In this document: piece after piece, positions 11,200 to 22,622 of the stretch
Layout of the letters: every line of letters begins with the position of its first letter
Numbering within the stretch: the stretch's first letter is position 1
Source of the DNA: Malus domestica
Taxonomy: Eukaryota > Streptophyta > Magnoliopsida > Rosales > Rosaceae
Direction of reading: 5' to 3'
Assembly (NCBI RefSeq): GCF_042453785.1
Contig: NC_091675.1
Location: 1,748,501-1,812,500, forward strand
DNA: 64,000 bases
Notes under the pieces: generated by a model
Seen by the model: only the letters and a program-made list of their open reading frames with translations
Databases searched by the model: none
What the model was told of the DNA's origin: nothing
Program-made: the position numbers and the translations under genes

Positions 11200-11547
11200 T
11201 CTATACTATTATTAAGAGAAGATGACTTATCAACTTTTTGCCCTTTACTTTTGAATACACAATGTTGACATGAGAAGAACAAAATAGTAATTTTGTACCT
11301 TTTGACAAAATGACAATCATATCCTCATTTTTTTCCTATTTTACCCTCACTTTTGATACACAATATTTACATAAAGAGGGCAAAATAATAATTATGTAAT
11401 ATTAAGAAAAATATGATTTTATTAAGAGATCTCATCATCATTGTCTTATTCTCTTTTTAAAATATTTAAAAACTAATCACACTCCTTAATTAAAAATAAA
11501 AAATAAAATAAAATTATTCACACACAATGTGTGTGCTCGTACCCTAG
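11200..11547 (+). mobile_element. Short non-autonomous Helitron
   Basis: The 5' end TCTATACTATTATTAAGAG follows an A, and the 3' end CTAG precedes a T. A hairpin of CACACA and TGTGTG lies about 17 bp before the 3' end. These are the standard plant Helitron termini. At 348 bp there is no coding capacity. Confidence 0.75.
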
Positions 11548-12518
11548 TTTTAATTACACTAACTGGGTCTAAACTGTTCTGAAGTGCAAAATTTGCATAG
11601 CAATGTATGTGTACTGCTTACATCACTTTGCATATATATAAGTAATGGGAAATCAAAATGTGATATTTTTAGCATTATTTGTAAGGCGGGAAAGAAATCC
11701 GAAAACACCGAATCTGATCCAAAAAATCCGAATCGAATTCAGAAAAAACCAAACTCGATAATCGAAACCGAACAATTCACAAAACCAAACCGAATATAAT
11801 AATATAATACATAATTTTTTAAGACACTTTGGATGCGATCACTAATTACCAATGTTCTTTGACTAAAACCTTGATGGTTTTTAGTTTTTTATCGAAATCT
11901 CTGACATTAGTGTAATAATGTATTTCTATGTAGGTTATTATATTTTTAAATTAAAAATGAAATTTGTAGTTATTTATATTAATGAGATTTTAAATAAAAC
12001 CCATAATTTATGGGATTAAAAATATTAAAGATAAATTATACTCTCCAATATTTTGTATGTGTGTGTGTGTGTGTACACACACATGGGTACGTTCATCAAA
12101 ACAAACCAAAAAAATTATTGTACCAAAACATGGGTACATTTTTCAAAAGCATAAAAAAGAAGAAGATATTAGGCATAATAGCATTATTAAATTTCTTCTA
12201 TTAAACTTGATATGGATACATTCTCAAATCAATGAAATAGAATGTACCCATATAAGTTTAAAAAATGGATTAGAGAAAAGATTGAATGAAATTTTATATA
12301 AAAAAATGGGTACATTTTAAATTAAAAAAAGGGTACATTTTTAATAAAGGGTACAAACTCATTCTAATTTTATTTTATATATTTGGGAAATGTTTGAATT
12401 GAAAATTATTTAGGAGTTTAATAAGGGTGTGAGTATTAAAATTCTAAATCAATTACCAATTTTTTATATAAAACTTATGTAACTTACATGTAATTCATTA
12501 ATATATTAATGCTAAGGA
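11548..12518. other. AT-rich intergenic DNA with GT microsatellite
   Basis: There is a (GT)n/(AC)n stretch near 12057-12081 and repeated GGGTACATTTTT motifs at 12120-12350. The segment 11690-11800, rich in CCGAA motifs, resembles ends of degraded DNA transposons. No gene could be supported. Confidence 0.5.
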
Positions 12519-12523
12519 CTCTG

Positions 12524-15500
12524 TGACACCCGACCCGGAAGCTCTACTAGGACTCTGAATTGAGCTGTGCTAACTGACACCACGAAGGTGACAAAGCCAT
12601 AAAGTGTGATGCTATGGAAATATTGTGAATAAATTTAAACCTAAGAGTGCCTAAATACCAGAGTGCACTGGTGAGCGGGAATGAACCCACTTCACATGTG
12701 ACATTAAAGCATAAGCAAGTACAGAAGAGTGAATTAAGAATCGTACTCTCAAAATAATCTTCAATATTAAGAATTGCCACGATTCCTCGACGATAAGAAA
12801 GCTCAGCTAAGAAAACCTGAAGGGTGAAGACAAGACAAAGTTGAGTGGCCTAGTAGATAAAATTTTAATAGAAACTATATAAATTTCTATAACCCTTCGC
12901 TGCAACGCCTGTATAATTTCCAGAATTAGAATATAAAAATATACCTCGATATATATATAAGTTCAAGTCATGCTTCACATATTTATAATCATATGCTAAC
13001 TTATTGCATATTCATCACGTCTGCTAACTTATCACGTATAATCATTATATATATGCTAGCATTTCATCACATATAGGCTAGCACCTAAGTTGGAGTCACC
13101 TCTAGTGACCTATACGACATATTCATATCTTATCAATCATGACTAGCATGCAAGTCGGAGTCACTTCTAGTGACCTATACGACATATTCATATCTCATCA
13201 CATATCTCATCAATCATGGCTAGCATATAAGTCGGAGTCACTTCTAGTGACCTATACGACATATTCATATCTCAACACATATCTCATCAAGCATGGTTTA
13301 CATATAAGTCGGAGTCACTTCTAGTAACCTATACGACATATTCATATCTCAACACATATCTCATCAATCATGGCTAGAATATAAGTCGGAGTCACCTCTA
13401 CTGACCTATACGACATATGCATATCTCAACACATATCTCATTAATCATGGCTAGCATATAAGTCGGAGTCACCTCTAGTGACCTATACAACATATTCATA
13501 TTTCATCACATATCTCATCAATCATGGCTAGCATATAAGTCGGAGTCACCTCTAATGACCTATACGACATATTCATATCTCAACACATATCTCAACAATC
13601 ATCTCATCAATCATGGTTAGCATATAAGTTGGAGTCACCTCTAATGACCTATACGACATATTCATATGTCATCACGTATCTCATCAATCATGGCTAGCAT
13701 ATAGGTCGGAGTCATCTCTAGTGACCTATACGACATATTCATATCTCAACAATCATGGCTAGCATATAAGTCAGAATCACCTCTAGTGACCTATACGACA
13801 TATTCATATCTCATCACATATCTCATCAATCTACTAATATCGTATACTTACTTGAACTTACCTAAACTTACCTGTGTGTCCTGCGTTTACCTTTGCACTT
13901 CAGAGCGTTCACAATAATTATGAACAAGGAATATATGTATGGATATGCCATGATGAAAATCTAAAATAAAGACATTTCATAGTATTTCCAATTATATAAT
14001 ATAGTGTACTAACTATCAATCACCAAAACATAAAGTTAAAACGCACATTTTTCACCAATCTCCCTCATATTGCTCAATTCCTTAAACAAGGCTATTGTCT
14101 CAATTATATAATCTCATTTCTTATATAGCTGCATCTAATGTCTCGCTAGACTATCTACGTACCCTAAACAGGGATCAAGACATTCGTAGTTCACAATAAT
14201 TATTTATAGTAATACGCATATGGATATATCACGATGAAATCTAAACTCAACCATCTCATAGTATTTTATAACATATAAATATATATATGTCATGGCATAA
14301 ATTTCTCAGTTTTATTTAAAAGCATTTATAGAATTATCAATCATGAAAATATGATAAGCAAGGAAATATCCACTCACCTGGAGTCCGCGCTACAACTTCC
14401 TAGCATAAACATCAAGGCATCACAAACGATCAGCGCCTATGACCAATTATCAAACCATATCTCAGAATTCTCGTTGATACAATACATAACTTACATCGCA
14501 CATAAGTCTATGTCATTCGGTCCAGAAGATCTACAAATCAGATCTCTGATCCGTAACTTCCAAGGATCCACATTATGCTTCTAGAATAACATACTAAAGT
14601 TTCAGAACGATCCAATGGTCGGATCTCCGCCAATTGCCAAAACCAAGTGGCGGTTAACATTTTATTTTACGAACTTACATATCCAAATTGAGAAGATCCG
14701 TACGTCGAATTCCCGATACGTAAGTTTCTATGGTCATCAAATGTTACGTACTATAATGTATTAAAGTTTGGTGACGATCCAACGGTCGGATCGTCGATTA
14801 CTATTCTAATTGAGTGGTGGACCTTAATAGAACTTCGCCGGATTCTGCAGATTTTGTAGATTTCCGGGCAATCTTTGGAACTCTATATCTCACTTGTTTC
14901 TCAACCCAATTCAACCTATAATATACCAAATTGAAGTTAGAGAAATTTAGAACACAATGATACCATCTTGGAGTCCAAATGGTAGCCAGAGGTGTCGGGA
15001 AAATGGTCTGAAAGACGACTGTCCTCGGGAAAACTGGTAATTCGCCGGAATTTCTGGGCAACCTTTCAACGTCCATAACTTTGTCAATACTCAACGAAAT
15101 CAAGTGATTCAAAAACAGAAATCATAGTTTTCGATGAGACAAAGAGATTTGTACCTTGGAAGACAGATAATTCATCTTGGTTTGGCCAGAAAATTCCTCG
15201 AAAGTGGCAGAGGTCGTAGGAAACTTGGCAAACTTTAAATCGTTATAACTTTCTCATTTCTCCACCAAATCACACGATCCAAACATGAAAATTCATCTAC
15301 ACAACATGAAAAATCGATGCATACCTGTGACCAATGCCAAATAGGCCGGGAAGAGCTTCAATTTTGTTAAAACTCGTCGATAACCCTATACTGGGGTGAA
15401 CTTCGATTCTTCTTCCTCAGTGCTCCAATGGGGTTAAGGCTGGTCGGGATTTTCTCCTGGGATAATGGGCTACAAAGCCCAAGTGGTGGTGTCGGCCATT

Positions 15501-16108
15501 GATTTGCCGATTCGCCGAAAAAATGAAAAGGATGGCCGGAACACCATTGGTTTTCATCGGGTTTTGTGGCCTCGAACCACCACGTACAGAGATTAACCAA
15601 GGTGGTTCTTGGGTGGGTTTTGTAGAGGGGAATGAGAGCTTCAAGATGGTGGTGGTGTCTTCGAAAAACTCCTGCGCAGTTGGCCGAAATCAGCCTTTGA
15701 ATATGGGTGGTCATGAGTGGAAAAACCCACGGGAAAGCTCCAACTTTCCCTTTTTTTTCTTCAGATTGGCTGAAGGCTTTTTCCTCCTTTAATCTGATTG
15801 GTTCCCTTTTCTCTTTGCCTAAAGGCTGATTGGTTAGTCTTTCCACAAGGTGGAAGTTCAAATAATTTAACTACCTTTAAATAACCAACTTCAAATGTCA
15901 GTAACTATACCGTTATAATTCAGACTCGCAAACGGCTTTCTCCTATGCGTTCGTAGTAACGAGTACTACGAGGATATGCTAAAAGAATAAGTCATACGCC
16001 ACTCTAACCGATGATCAACGAAAGTCAAAGTCCTTGCCTCTAGGGCATTTTCGTAAATTCACGCTTCTAAAATTAATAAAAACGTAAAATTTGGAACGAG
16101 CTGTCACA
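12524..16108 (-). repeat. 3' LTR of the gypsy-like element
   Basis: A 3585-bp repeat that, in element orientation, begins TGTGACAGCTCG and ends GGGTGTCA. It matches 18299-28135 along its whole length once the copia insertion is removed. In the sampled block 14351-14584 against 20252-20485, six differences were counted by eye in 234 bp (about 2.6%). It contains an array of 77-bp units. The small frames seen in it on both strands all have near-identical partners in the other LTR and are not genes. Confidence 0.88.
13081..13835. repeat. Array of 77-bp tandem units inside the 3' LTR
   Basis: About ten units marked by AGTCGGAGTCACCTCTAGTG (near 13090, 13153, 13230, 13307, 13385, 13463, 13541, 13629, 13707 and 13769), each followed by CCTATACGACATATTCATA. 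Most units are 77 bp, with shorter first and last units and one longer unit. There are no spacers of unrelated sequence, so this is a tandem repeat and not a CRISPR array. Confidence 0.92.
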
Positions 16109-16130
16109 ATCTACCCACCTTAAAGAATTT
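16109..16130 (-). promoter_or_regulatory. Polypurine tract of the gypsy-like element
   Basis: On the minus strand the purine-rich AAGGTGGGTAGAT directly precedes the LTR start TGTGACA. This is where plus-strand DNA synthesis is primed in LTR retrotransposons. Confidence 0.7.
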
Positions 16131-17112
16131 CGTCCCCGAAATTTAAAATCATTTGCCAGACAAGCGTAGCAAAAGACAGTATAAAAATAAATACATGAAG
16201 TAAATCTCAAGTTAAAACGGCTGCATGTGAAAAGAATGTTCTTCCGTCTTGATCAGATTGCAATTATTCTTCTTCCATGCCTCCAAGCTTAGCTTTCATC
16301 CTCCTAAGTACTCGTAGTGTATCATACTTCAAAGATATGAGTGCCGTACCTTTAGATTAATTCCAATCCTTGAATAGGTAAATATAATAAATAAGTATAC
16401 TCACATAAAAGGTCTATCTATCTATCCACTTTCTTAACAATCCAACGATTATGTTATTGATATTACGGTCTGCAACCCACAATCCTGACACTCATCGTTG
16501 TCACGATAAACTAGTAGATAATTTCCCTAAGGGCGCAATATTACCATCTTGCCCCTCATTGGGAAATATGCAAACATCGCCTAAACGTAGCCTCGATCAT
16601 GCTCTTGCACTATTTTCTTAGACATCATACTTAATATTATAAATTTTCCCATGTCACAATCTTCATAATTCAAATACCTGCTCACAATACTTTCAAAACA
16701 AAATCACGTGTTGCGCATAAATATTTATACCATACCTCAAACAATGTCATGCTCAAAATCAGGAGCGTAACCACAGTTACACACAACCCTATCAAGGGTA
16801 AATGTCTATCAATTAAGCACTGTGTATAAAATCTCATTATATTAACTTCAATGGTGTTGTAGCTTAGCCAAAATTGTAACCATAGTTACAAACAACTAAA
16901 ATAGAGATAATGGTATATGACAATCATACTACTTGTGGAACGAATAACATACAACACGTCCTTTAGGTTCTAAATAGCTCATTTTAGACAAATCCCCAGT
17001 CTCAAGGTGGTAATGTGACACTAGACAAAATCTAGTACTCATAACCCTTGTAAAGATTTTTCCAAAACTTGGGAGTGAAACATGCAACACGATGAAATAT
17101 AAATACATCCAA

Positions 17113-17560
17113 ATAGTAATCCGGTCTGATTTCTGTTTACCTGAACTAGTATAGAAATCCAAAAGTAACTCTCTCATAATGCCATCATCCTCTGAAAGCA
17201 AACAAGGAAGAAAATGTGGCTGTCCATACAATTTGGACTTCATTTCCTCAAACACCATTTCTACTTTAACCAAAGGCGAGGCGCACCTAGACTGAGAATT
17301 CTCTTCAAACACATCAAGTGAAGTCTCAAATTATTTCCACTTAGGTAAAGCTACCACCAATTGAATAACACGTAAGTCTAGCATTGGTTCAACATCATGA
17401 TTATTGGTTTTCACATTCTCAACACGTACAAAATATTTCGTACTGAAAGTCATATAATAGTACTTCCCAACTCCATTCATATAACGAAATGATTATAAAC
17501 ATTCAATCCATTTCTCGATAGGTTGAAGGTAATTCCATATCGACATTCATATTTTTCCAA
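17113..17560 (-). pseudogene. Captured fragment of an AGO4/AGO6-clade ARGONAUTE gene
   Basis: On the element's sense strand a continuous frame (about 17330 down to 17113) reads DVFEEN, then SPLVKVEMVFEEMKSKL, then GQPHFLPCLLSE, then DDGIMRELLLDFYTSSGKQK and SDRITI. The first part matches the AGO4-clade segment (consensus recalled as VFEENPQ.R.APP, VRVE.MFE, SKLPG, FLLCLLPE). The second matches the later PIWI block (IMRELLLDFYTSSGKRKPDQ). About 130 residues expected between them are missing, so the fusion is a deletion or mis-joined exon. Upstream, weaker collinear matches are WNYLQPIEKW (about 17508-17535) and FSTKYFVR (17424-17449), matching WNF...QP..IEKW and NFSARCDVR; a TAA interrupts between them and DVFEEN. 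The slicer catalytic residues are absent, so no working Argonaute can be made. Identification is from recalled family sequence. Confidence 0.8.
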
Positions 17561-18284
17561 CTGAAATAGAATAGGATAAACTGAAAGTCTTTGAGTGTAA
17601 ATATGTTCTTTTCAAGAAATAAGTATATTTAAGAAGTTCTAAGGTTAATAAAGAATTTAGACACATTCTCCATAGAGAAATGTCATTCGATTATCAAGCA
17701 AAGATGATATTCGTTAACTTTAAATCATCGATAAAATAGTTCATTCCAAATGGTTCTATACATTGGTAAGACTACTGTGAATTCAACAAGCTTCACGAAA
17801 GAACTCTAAGTTTCAAAAGGTTGTTACATAGACCACCAATTTGAAATAGGACTTGAGCAAAAATGCAAGAAACTAATGTAGTAGAAAATGGAATGGTGGT
17901 ATTCTCCCGAATACCGCCAAGGAATTAAAACAATTTTTTATTTCTATTCTCAACATGTTTAATAATGATGGTTAACAATAGTGATGAGATTGACCCTTAA
18001 ATTCCTGGCAATACACCAATAGTGATACGTTAGTCCCCCGTTAGGACCATCAACTAGTCTCAATTCCACACATTTCCTTGGCAGAAAAGTTCTTTGCTTA
18101 CAATCTAGAGACACTCGCCAGAATAATTTTCTCTAGATCAACGAGTCATCAACTCTGTCTAAAACTTAGGAATGACTAACATATTTTTCCATATCCAACG
18201 AGGTGGTAAGATTCAAAAATTAGACTCGAGAACCAAGAATGCTCACATCACGTGTGTGATGAATGCAATACTGCCCAACTTATA

Positions 18285-18295
18285 CTCTGATACCA
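18285..18295 (-). promoter_or_regulatory. Primer-binding site (initiator tRNA-Met) of the gypsy-like element
   Basis: On the minus strand TGGTATCAGAG starts three bases after the end of the 5' LTR. This is complementary to the 3' end of initiator tRNA-Met, the standard primer of plant LTR retrotransposons. Confidence 0.85.
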
Positions 18296-18723
18296 AACTG
18301 ACACACCCCGACCTAGAAGGTCTACTAGGACTCCGAATTGAGCTGTGCTGGCCGACACCAGGAAGGTGACGAAGCCATAAACTGTGATGTTGTGGAAATA
18401 TTGTGAATAAATTTAAACCTAAGAGTGCCTAAATACCAGAGTGCACTGGTGAGCGGGAATGAACTCACTTCACACGTGACGTTAGAGCATAAGCAAGTAC
18501 AGAAGAGTGAATTAAGAATCGTACGCTTGAAATAATCTCCAATATTAAGAATCGCCACGATTCCTCGACGATAAAAAAGCTCAGCTAAGAAAACCTAGAG
18601 GGTGAAGACAAGACAAAGGTGAGTGGCCCAATAGATACAATTTTAATAGAAACCATATAAATTTCTATAACCCTTCGCTACAACGCCTGTATAATTTCTG
18701 AAATTAGAATATAAAAATATACC

Positions 18724-18725
<2 letters not shown>

Positions 18726-18772
<47 letters not shown>
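18726..18772. repeat. AT dinucleotide microsatellite
   Basis: Roughly 23 AT units within the 5' LTR. The matching place in the other LTR (about 12948-12958) has only a handful, so this expanded after the LTRs were formed. Confidence 0.9.
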
Positions 18773-18775
<3 letters not shown>

Positions 18776-18889
18776 TTCAAGTCGTGCTTCACATATTTAT
18801 AATCATATGCTAACTTATCGCATATTCATCACGTCTGCTAACTTATCATGTATAATCATTATATATATGCTAGCATTTCACCACATATA

Positions 18890-19725
18890 GGCTAGCACCT
18901 AAGTTGGAGTCACCTCTAGTGACCTATACAACATATTCATATCTTATCAATCATTACTAGCATGCAAGTCGGAGTCACCTCTAGTGGCCTATACGACATA
19001 TTCATATCTCATCACATATCTCATCAATCATGGCTAGCATATAAGTCGGAGTCACTTCTAGTGACCTATACGACATATTCATATCTCAACACATATCTCA
19101 TCAATCATGGCTAGCATGTAAGTCGGAGTCACTTCTAGTGACCTATACGACATATTCATATCTCAACACATATCTCATCAATCATGGCTAGTATGTAAGT
19201 CGGAGTCATCTCTAGTGACCTATACAACATATTCATATCTCAACACATATCTCATCAATCATGGCTAGCATATAAGTCGGAGTCACCTCTAGTGACCTAT
19301 ACGACATATTCATATTTCATCACATATCTCATCAATCATGGCTAGCATATAAGTCGGAGTCACCTCTAGTGACCTATACGACATATTCATATATCATCAT
19401 ATATCTCATCAATCATGGCTATCATATAAGTCGGAGTCACCTCTAGTGACCTATACGACATATTCATAAATCATCACATATCTCATCAATCATGGCTAGC
19501 ATATAAGTCGGAGTCACCTCTAGTGACCTATACGACATATTCATATTTCATCACATATCTCATCAATAATGGCTAGCATATAAGTCGGAGTCACCTCTAG
19601 TGACCTATACGACATATTCATATCTCAATACATATCTGATCAATCATGGCTAGCATATAAGTCAGAGTCACCTCTAGTGACCTATATGACATATTCATAT
19701 CTCATCACATATCTCATCAATCAAC
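18890..19725. repeat. Array of 77-bp tandem units inside the 5' LTR
   Basis: About eleven units, the AGTCGGAGTCACC marker recurring near 18902, 18967, 19044, 19121, 19198, 19275, 19352, 19429, 19506, 19583 and 19661. The spacing is almost exactly 77 bp apart from the short first interval. One more unit is present than in the partner LTR. Confidence 0.92.
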
Positions 19726-21784
19726 TAATACCGTATACTTACTTGAACTTACCTAAACTTACCTGAACTTACCTGTGTGTCCTGCGTTCACCTTTGCACT
19801 TCAGAGCGTTCACAATAATTATGAGCAAGGAATATACGTATGGATATGCCATGATGAAAATCTAAAATAAAGACATTTCATAGTATTTCCAATTATATAA
19901 TACAATGTACTAACTAACAATCACCAAAACATAAAGTTAAAACTCACATTTTTCACCAATCTCCCTCACATTGCTCAATTCCTGAAACAAGGCTATTGTC
20001 TCAATTATATAATCTCATTTCTTATATGGCTACATCTAACATCTCGCTAGACTGCCTACATACCCTAAACAGGGATCAAGCCATTCGTAATTCACAATAA
20101 TTATTTATAGTAATACGCATATGGATATATCACGATGAAATCTAAACTCGACCATCTCATAGTGTTTTATAACATATAAATATATATATGTCATGGCATA
20201 AATTTCTCAGTTTTATTTAAAAGCATTTATAGAATTATCAATCATGAAAATATGATAAGCAAGGAAAGATCCACTCACCTGGAGTCCGCGCTACAACTTC
20301 CTAGCATAAACATCAAGGCATCACAAACGATCGGCGCCTATGACCAATTATCAAACCATATCTCAGAATTCTCGTTGATACAATACATAACTTACATCGC
20401 ACATAAGTCTACGTCATTCGGTCCAGAAGATCTACAAATCAGATATCTAATCCGTAACTTCCAAGGATCCACATTATATTTCTAGAATAACATACTAAAG
20501 TTTCGGAACAATCCAATGGTCGGATCTCCACCAATTGCCAAAACCAAGTGGCGGTTAACATTTTATTTTACGAACTTACATATCCAAATTTAGAAGATCC
20601 GTACGTCGGATTCCCAATCCGTAAGTTTCTATGGTCCTCAAATATTACGTACTATAATGTATTAAAGTTTAGTAACGATCCAACGGTCAGATCGTCGATT
20701 ACTATTCTAATCGAGTGGTGGACCTTAATAGAACTTCGCCGGATTTTGCAGATTTTGTAGATTTCCGGGCAATCTTTGGAACTCTATATCTCACTTGTTT
20801 CTCAACTAAATTCAACCCATAATATACCAAATCGAAGTTAGAGAAATTTAGAACAATATTATACCAACTTGGAGTCCAAATGGTGGCCAGAGGTGTCGGG
20901 AAAATGGTCTGAAAGACGGCTGTCCACGGGGAAACTGGTAATTCGCCGGAATTTCTGGGCAACCTTTCAACGTCCATAACTTTGCCAAAACTTAACGAAA
21001 TCAAGTGATTCAAAAACTGAAATCATAGTTTTCGACGAGACGAAGAGATTGGTACCTTGGACGATGGATAATTCGCTGTGGTTTGGCCTGAAAATGCCTC
21101 GAAAGGGGCAGAGGTCGTCGAAAACTGGGCAAACTTTAAATCATTATAACTTTCTCATTTCTCCACCAAATCACACGATCCAAACATGAAAATTCATCTA
21201 CACAACATGAAGAATCGATTTATACCTGTGACCAATGCCAAATAGGCCAGGAAGAGCTTCAATTTTGTTAAAACGCGTCGGTAACCCTATACTGAGGTGA
21301 ACTTCGATTCTTCTTCCTCAGTGCTCCAATGGGGTTAAGGCTGGTTGGGATTTTCTCCTGGGATGATGGGCTACAAAGCCCAAGTGGTGGTGTCGGCCAT
21401 TGCTTTGCCGATTAGCCAGAAAAATGAAAAGGATGGCCGGAACACCATTGGTTTTCATCGGGTTTTGTGGCCTCGAACCGCCATGTACAGAGGTTAACCA
21501 AGGTGGTTCTTGGGTGGGTTTTGTAGAGGGGAATGAGAGCTTCAAGATGGTGGTGGTGTCTTCGAAAAACTCATGCGTAGTTGGCCAGAATCAGCCTTGG
21601 AAAATGGGTGTCGTGAGCGGAAAAACCCACAGGAAAGCTTCAGCTTTCCCCTTTTTTTTCTGATTGGCTGGAGGCTTTTTCCTCCTTTAATCTGATTGGT
21701 TCCCTTTTCCCTTTGCCTAAAGGCTGATTGGTTAGTATTCCCACAAGGTGGAAGTTCAAATAATTTAACTACCTTTAAATAACC

Positions 21785-22252
21785 TGTAAGCCATTAAAAC
21801 CCTACATGCATAGAATCACATGCACATATGAGGATGCATATATGAAATAAATATGCTTACCTGGGGAAGAACTCGTCATATCTACAGGAAGATGAGAAGG
21901 AGATCTTCTGCACTCAACAGCCTGAAGTTCCAGCTTAGAATAGGGTTTTGCTCGTAATGGAAAAAGATGATGTTGAGTGTAGGGACCTCCTAATATATAG
22001 CCAACCATCCTTGATATCAGGCCTATCATCTGATACCCGGATATTCTATATTGATTAGGGTTATGATACAGTCCTATTCTGTGATAAACTCTTGCCAAAA
22101 CATGATAAGGTTCCTTGAATATAGTTGCATGTTATTAGGACTCCCAATCTCAACCAAGTAAGTACGTAATCTTCTCCACGTGATAACTCAAAACTGAATT
22201 ACAGGTTGGTCGAGAACTAGAAGTCATTCTCCTTGACACTCACAAACTTACA
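21785..22252 (-). repeat. 3' LTR of the copia element
   Basis: 468 bp, TGTAAG to CTTACA, the same length as the partner at 27440-27907. The 98-residue minus-strand frame inside it has a near-identical counterpart in the other LTR and is not a gene. Confidence 0.96.
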
Positions 22253-22264
22253 TTCTCCCACTTG
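22253..22264 (-). promoter_or_regulatory. Polypurine tract of the copia element
   Basis: On the minus strand AAGTGGGAGAA directly abuts the 3' LTR start TGTAAG. This is the expected position for priming plus-strand synthesis. Confidence 0.85.
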
Positions 22265-22622
22265 AGTGTCCAAGAAGAATGACATTACTTCGGTTGAGAT
22301 TAAGGTGATCACTGAGTCCCCAAAAAATTGCAACTAAACCTTTAACAACCTGTCACTTATAGCCTTAAATACTGAACCATAAAACGCAGTACGTAATTCC
22401 TTCTACATGTGCATTTTATCATCACAAGTTTTCAAACCATAAGCACGATGTTGTTTGACAAAAATTCAAAAGTTCCAAGTTGATAAACATAATTCAACTC
22501 TTGAATTGAGCCTCAAACGAAAGTATGGCTCATATTATTATCATAACATAACATGAGAACAAAATATTTTGAAAGCATCCAATTTAAACGACAGAAACAT
22601 AACAGAACTAGATATGGGTTTA

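Larger units (their letters stand above)
16109..18298 (-). mobile_element. Internal region of the gypsy-like element
   Basis: 2190 bp between polypurine tract and primer-binding site, far shorter than the 5 kb or so needed for gag-pol. No retroviral-type domain was recognised in any frame. The only recognised coding-like sequence is an ARGONAUTE-derived stretch at 17113-17560. The remainder, 16131-17110 and 17561-18280, shows no gene. Confidence 0.8.

Noticed and set aside
13081-19725. Regular repeats considered as CRISPR-like arrays
   Set aside because: Units are contiguous with no unique spacers and sit inside LTRs of a plant retrotransposon.
12547-21663. Pairs of conserved small frames in the two gypsy LTRs
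   Set aside because: Their similarity is explained by LTR duplication; they have no recognised domain.
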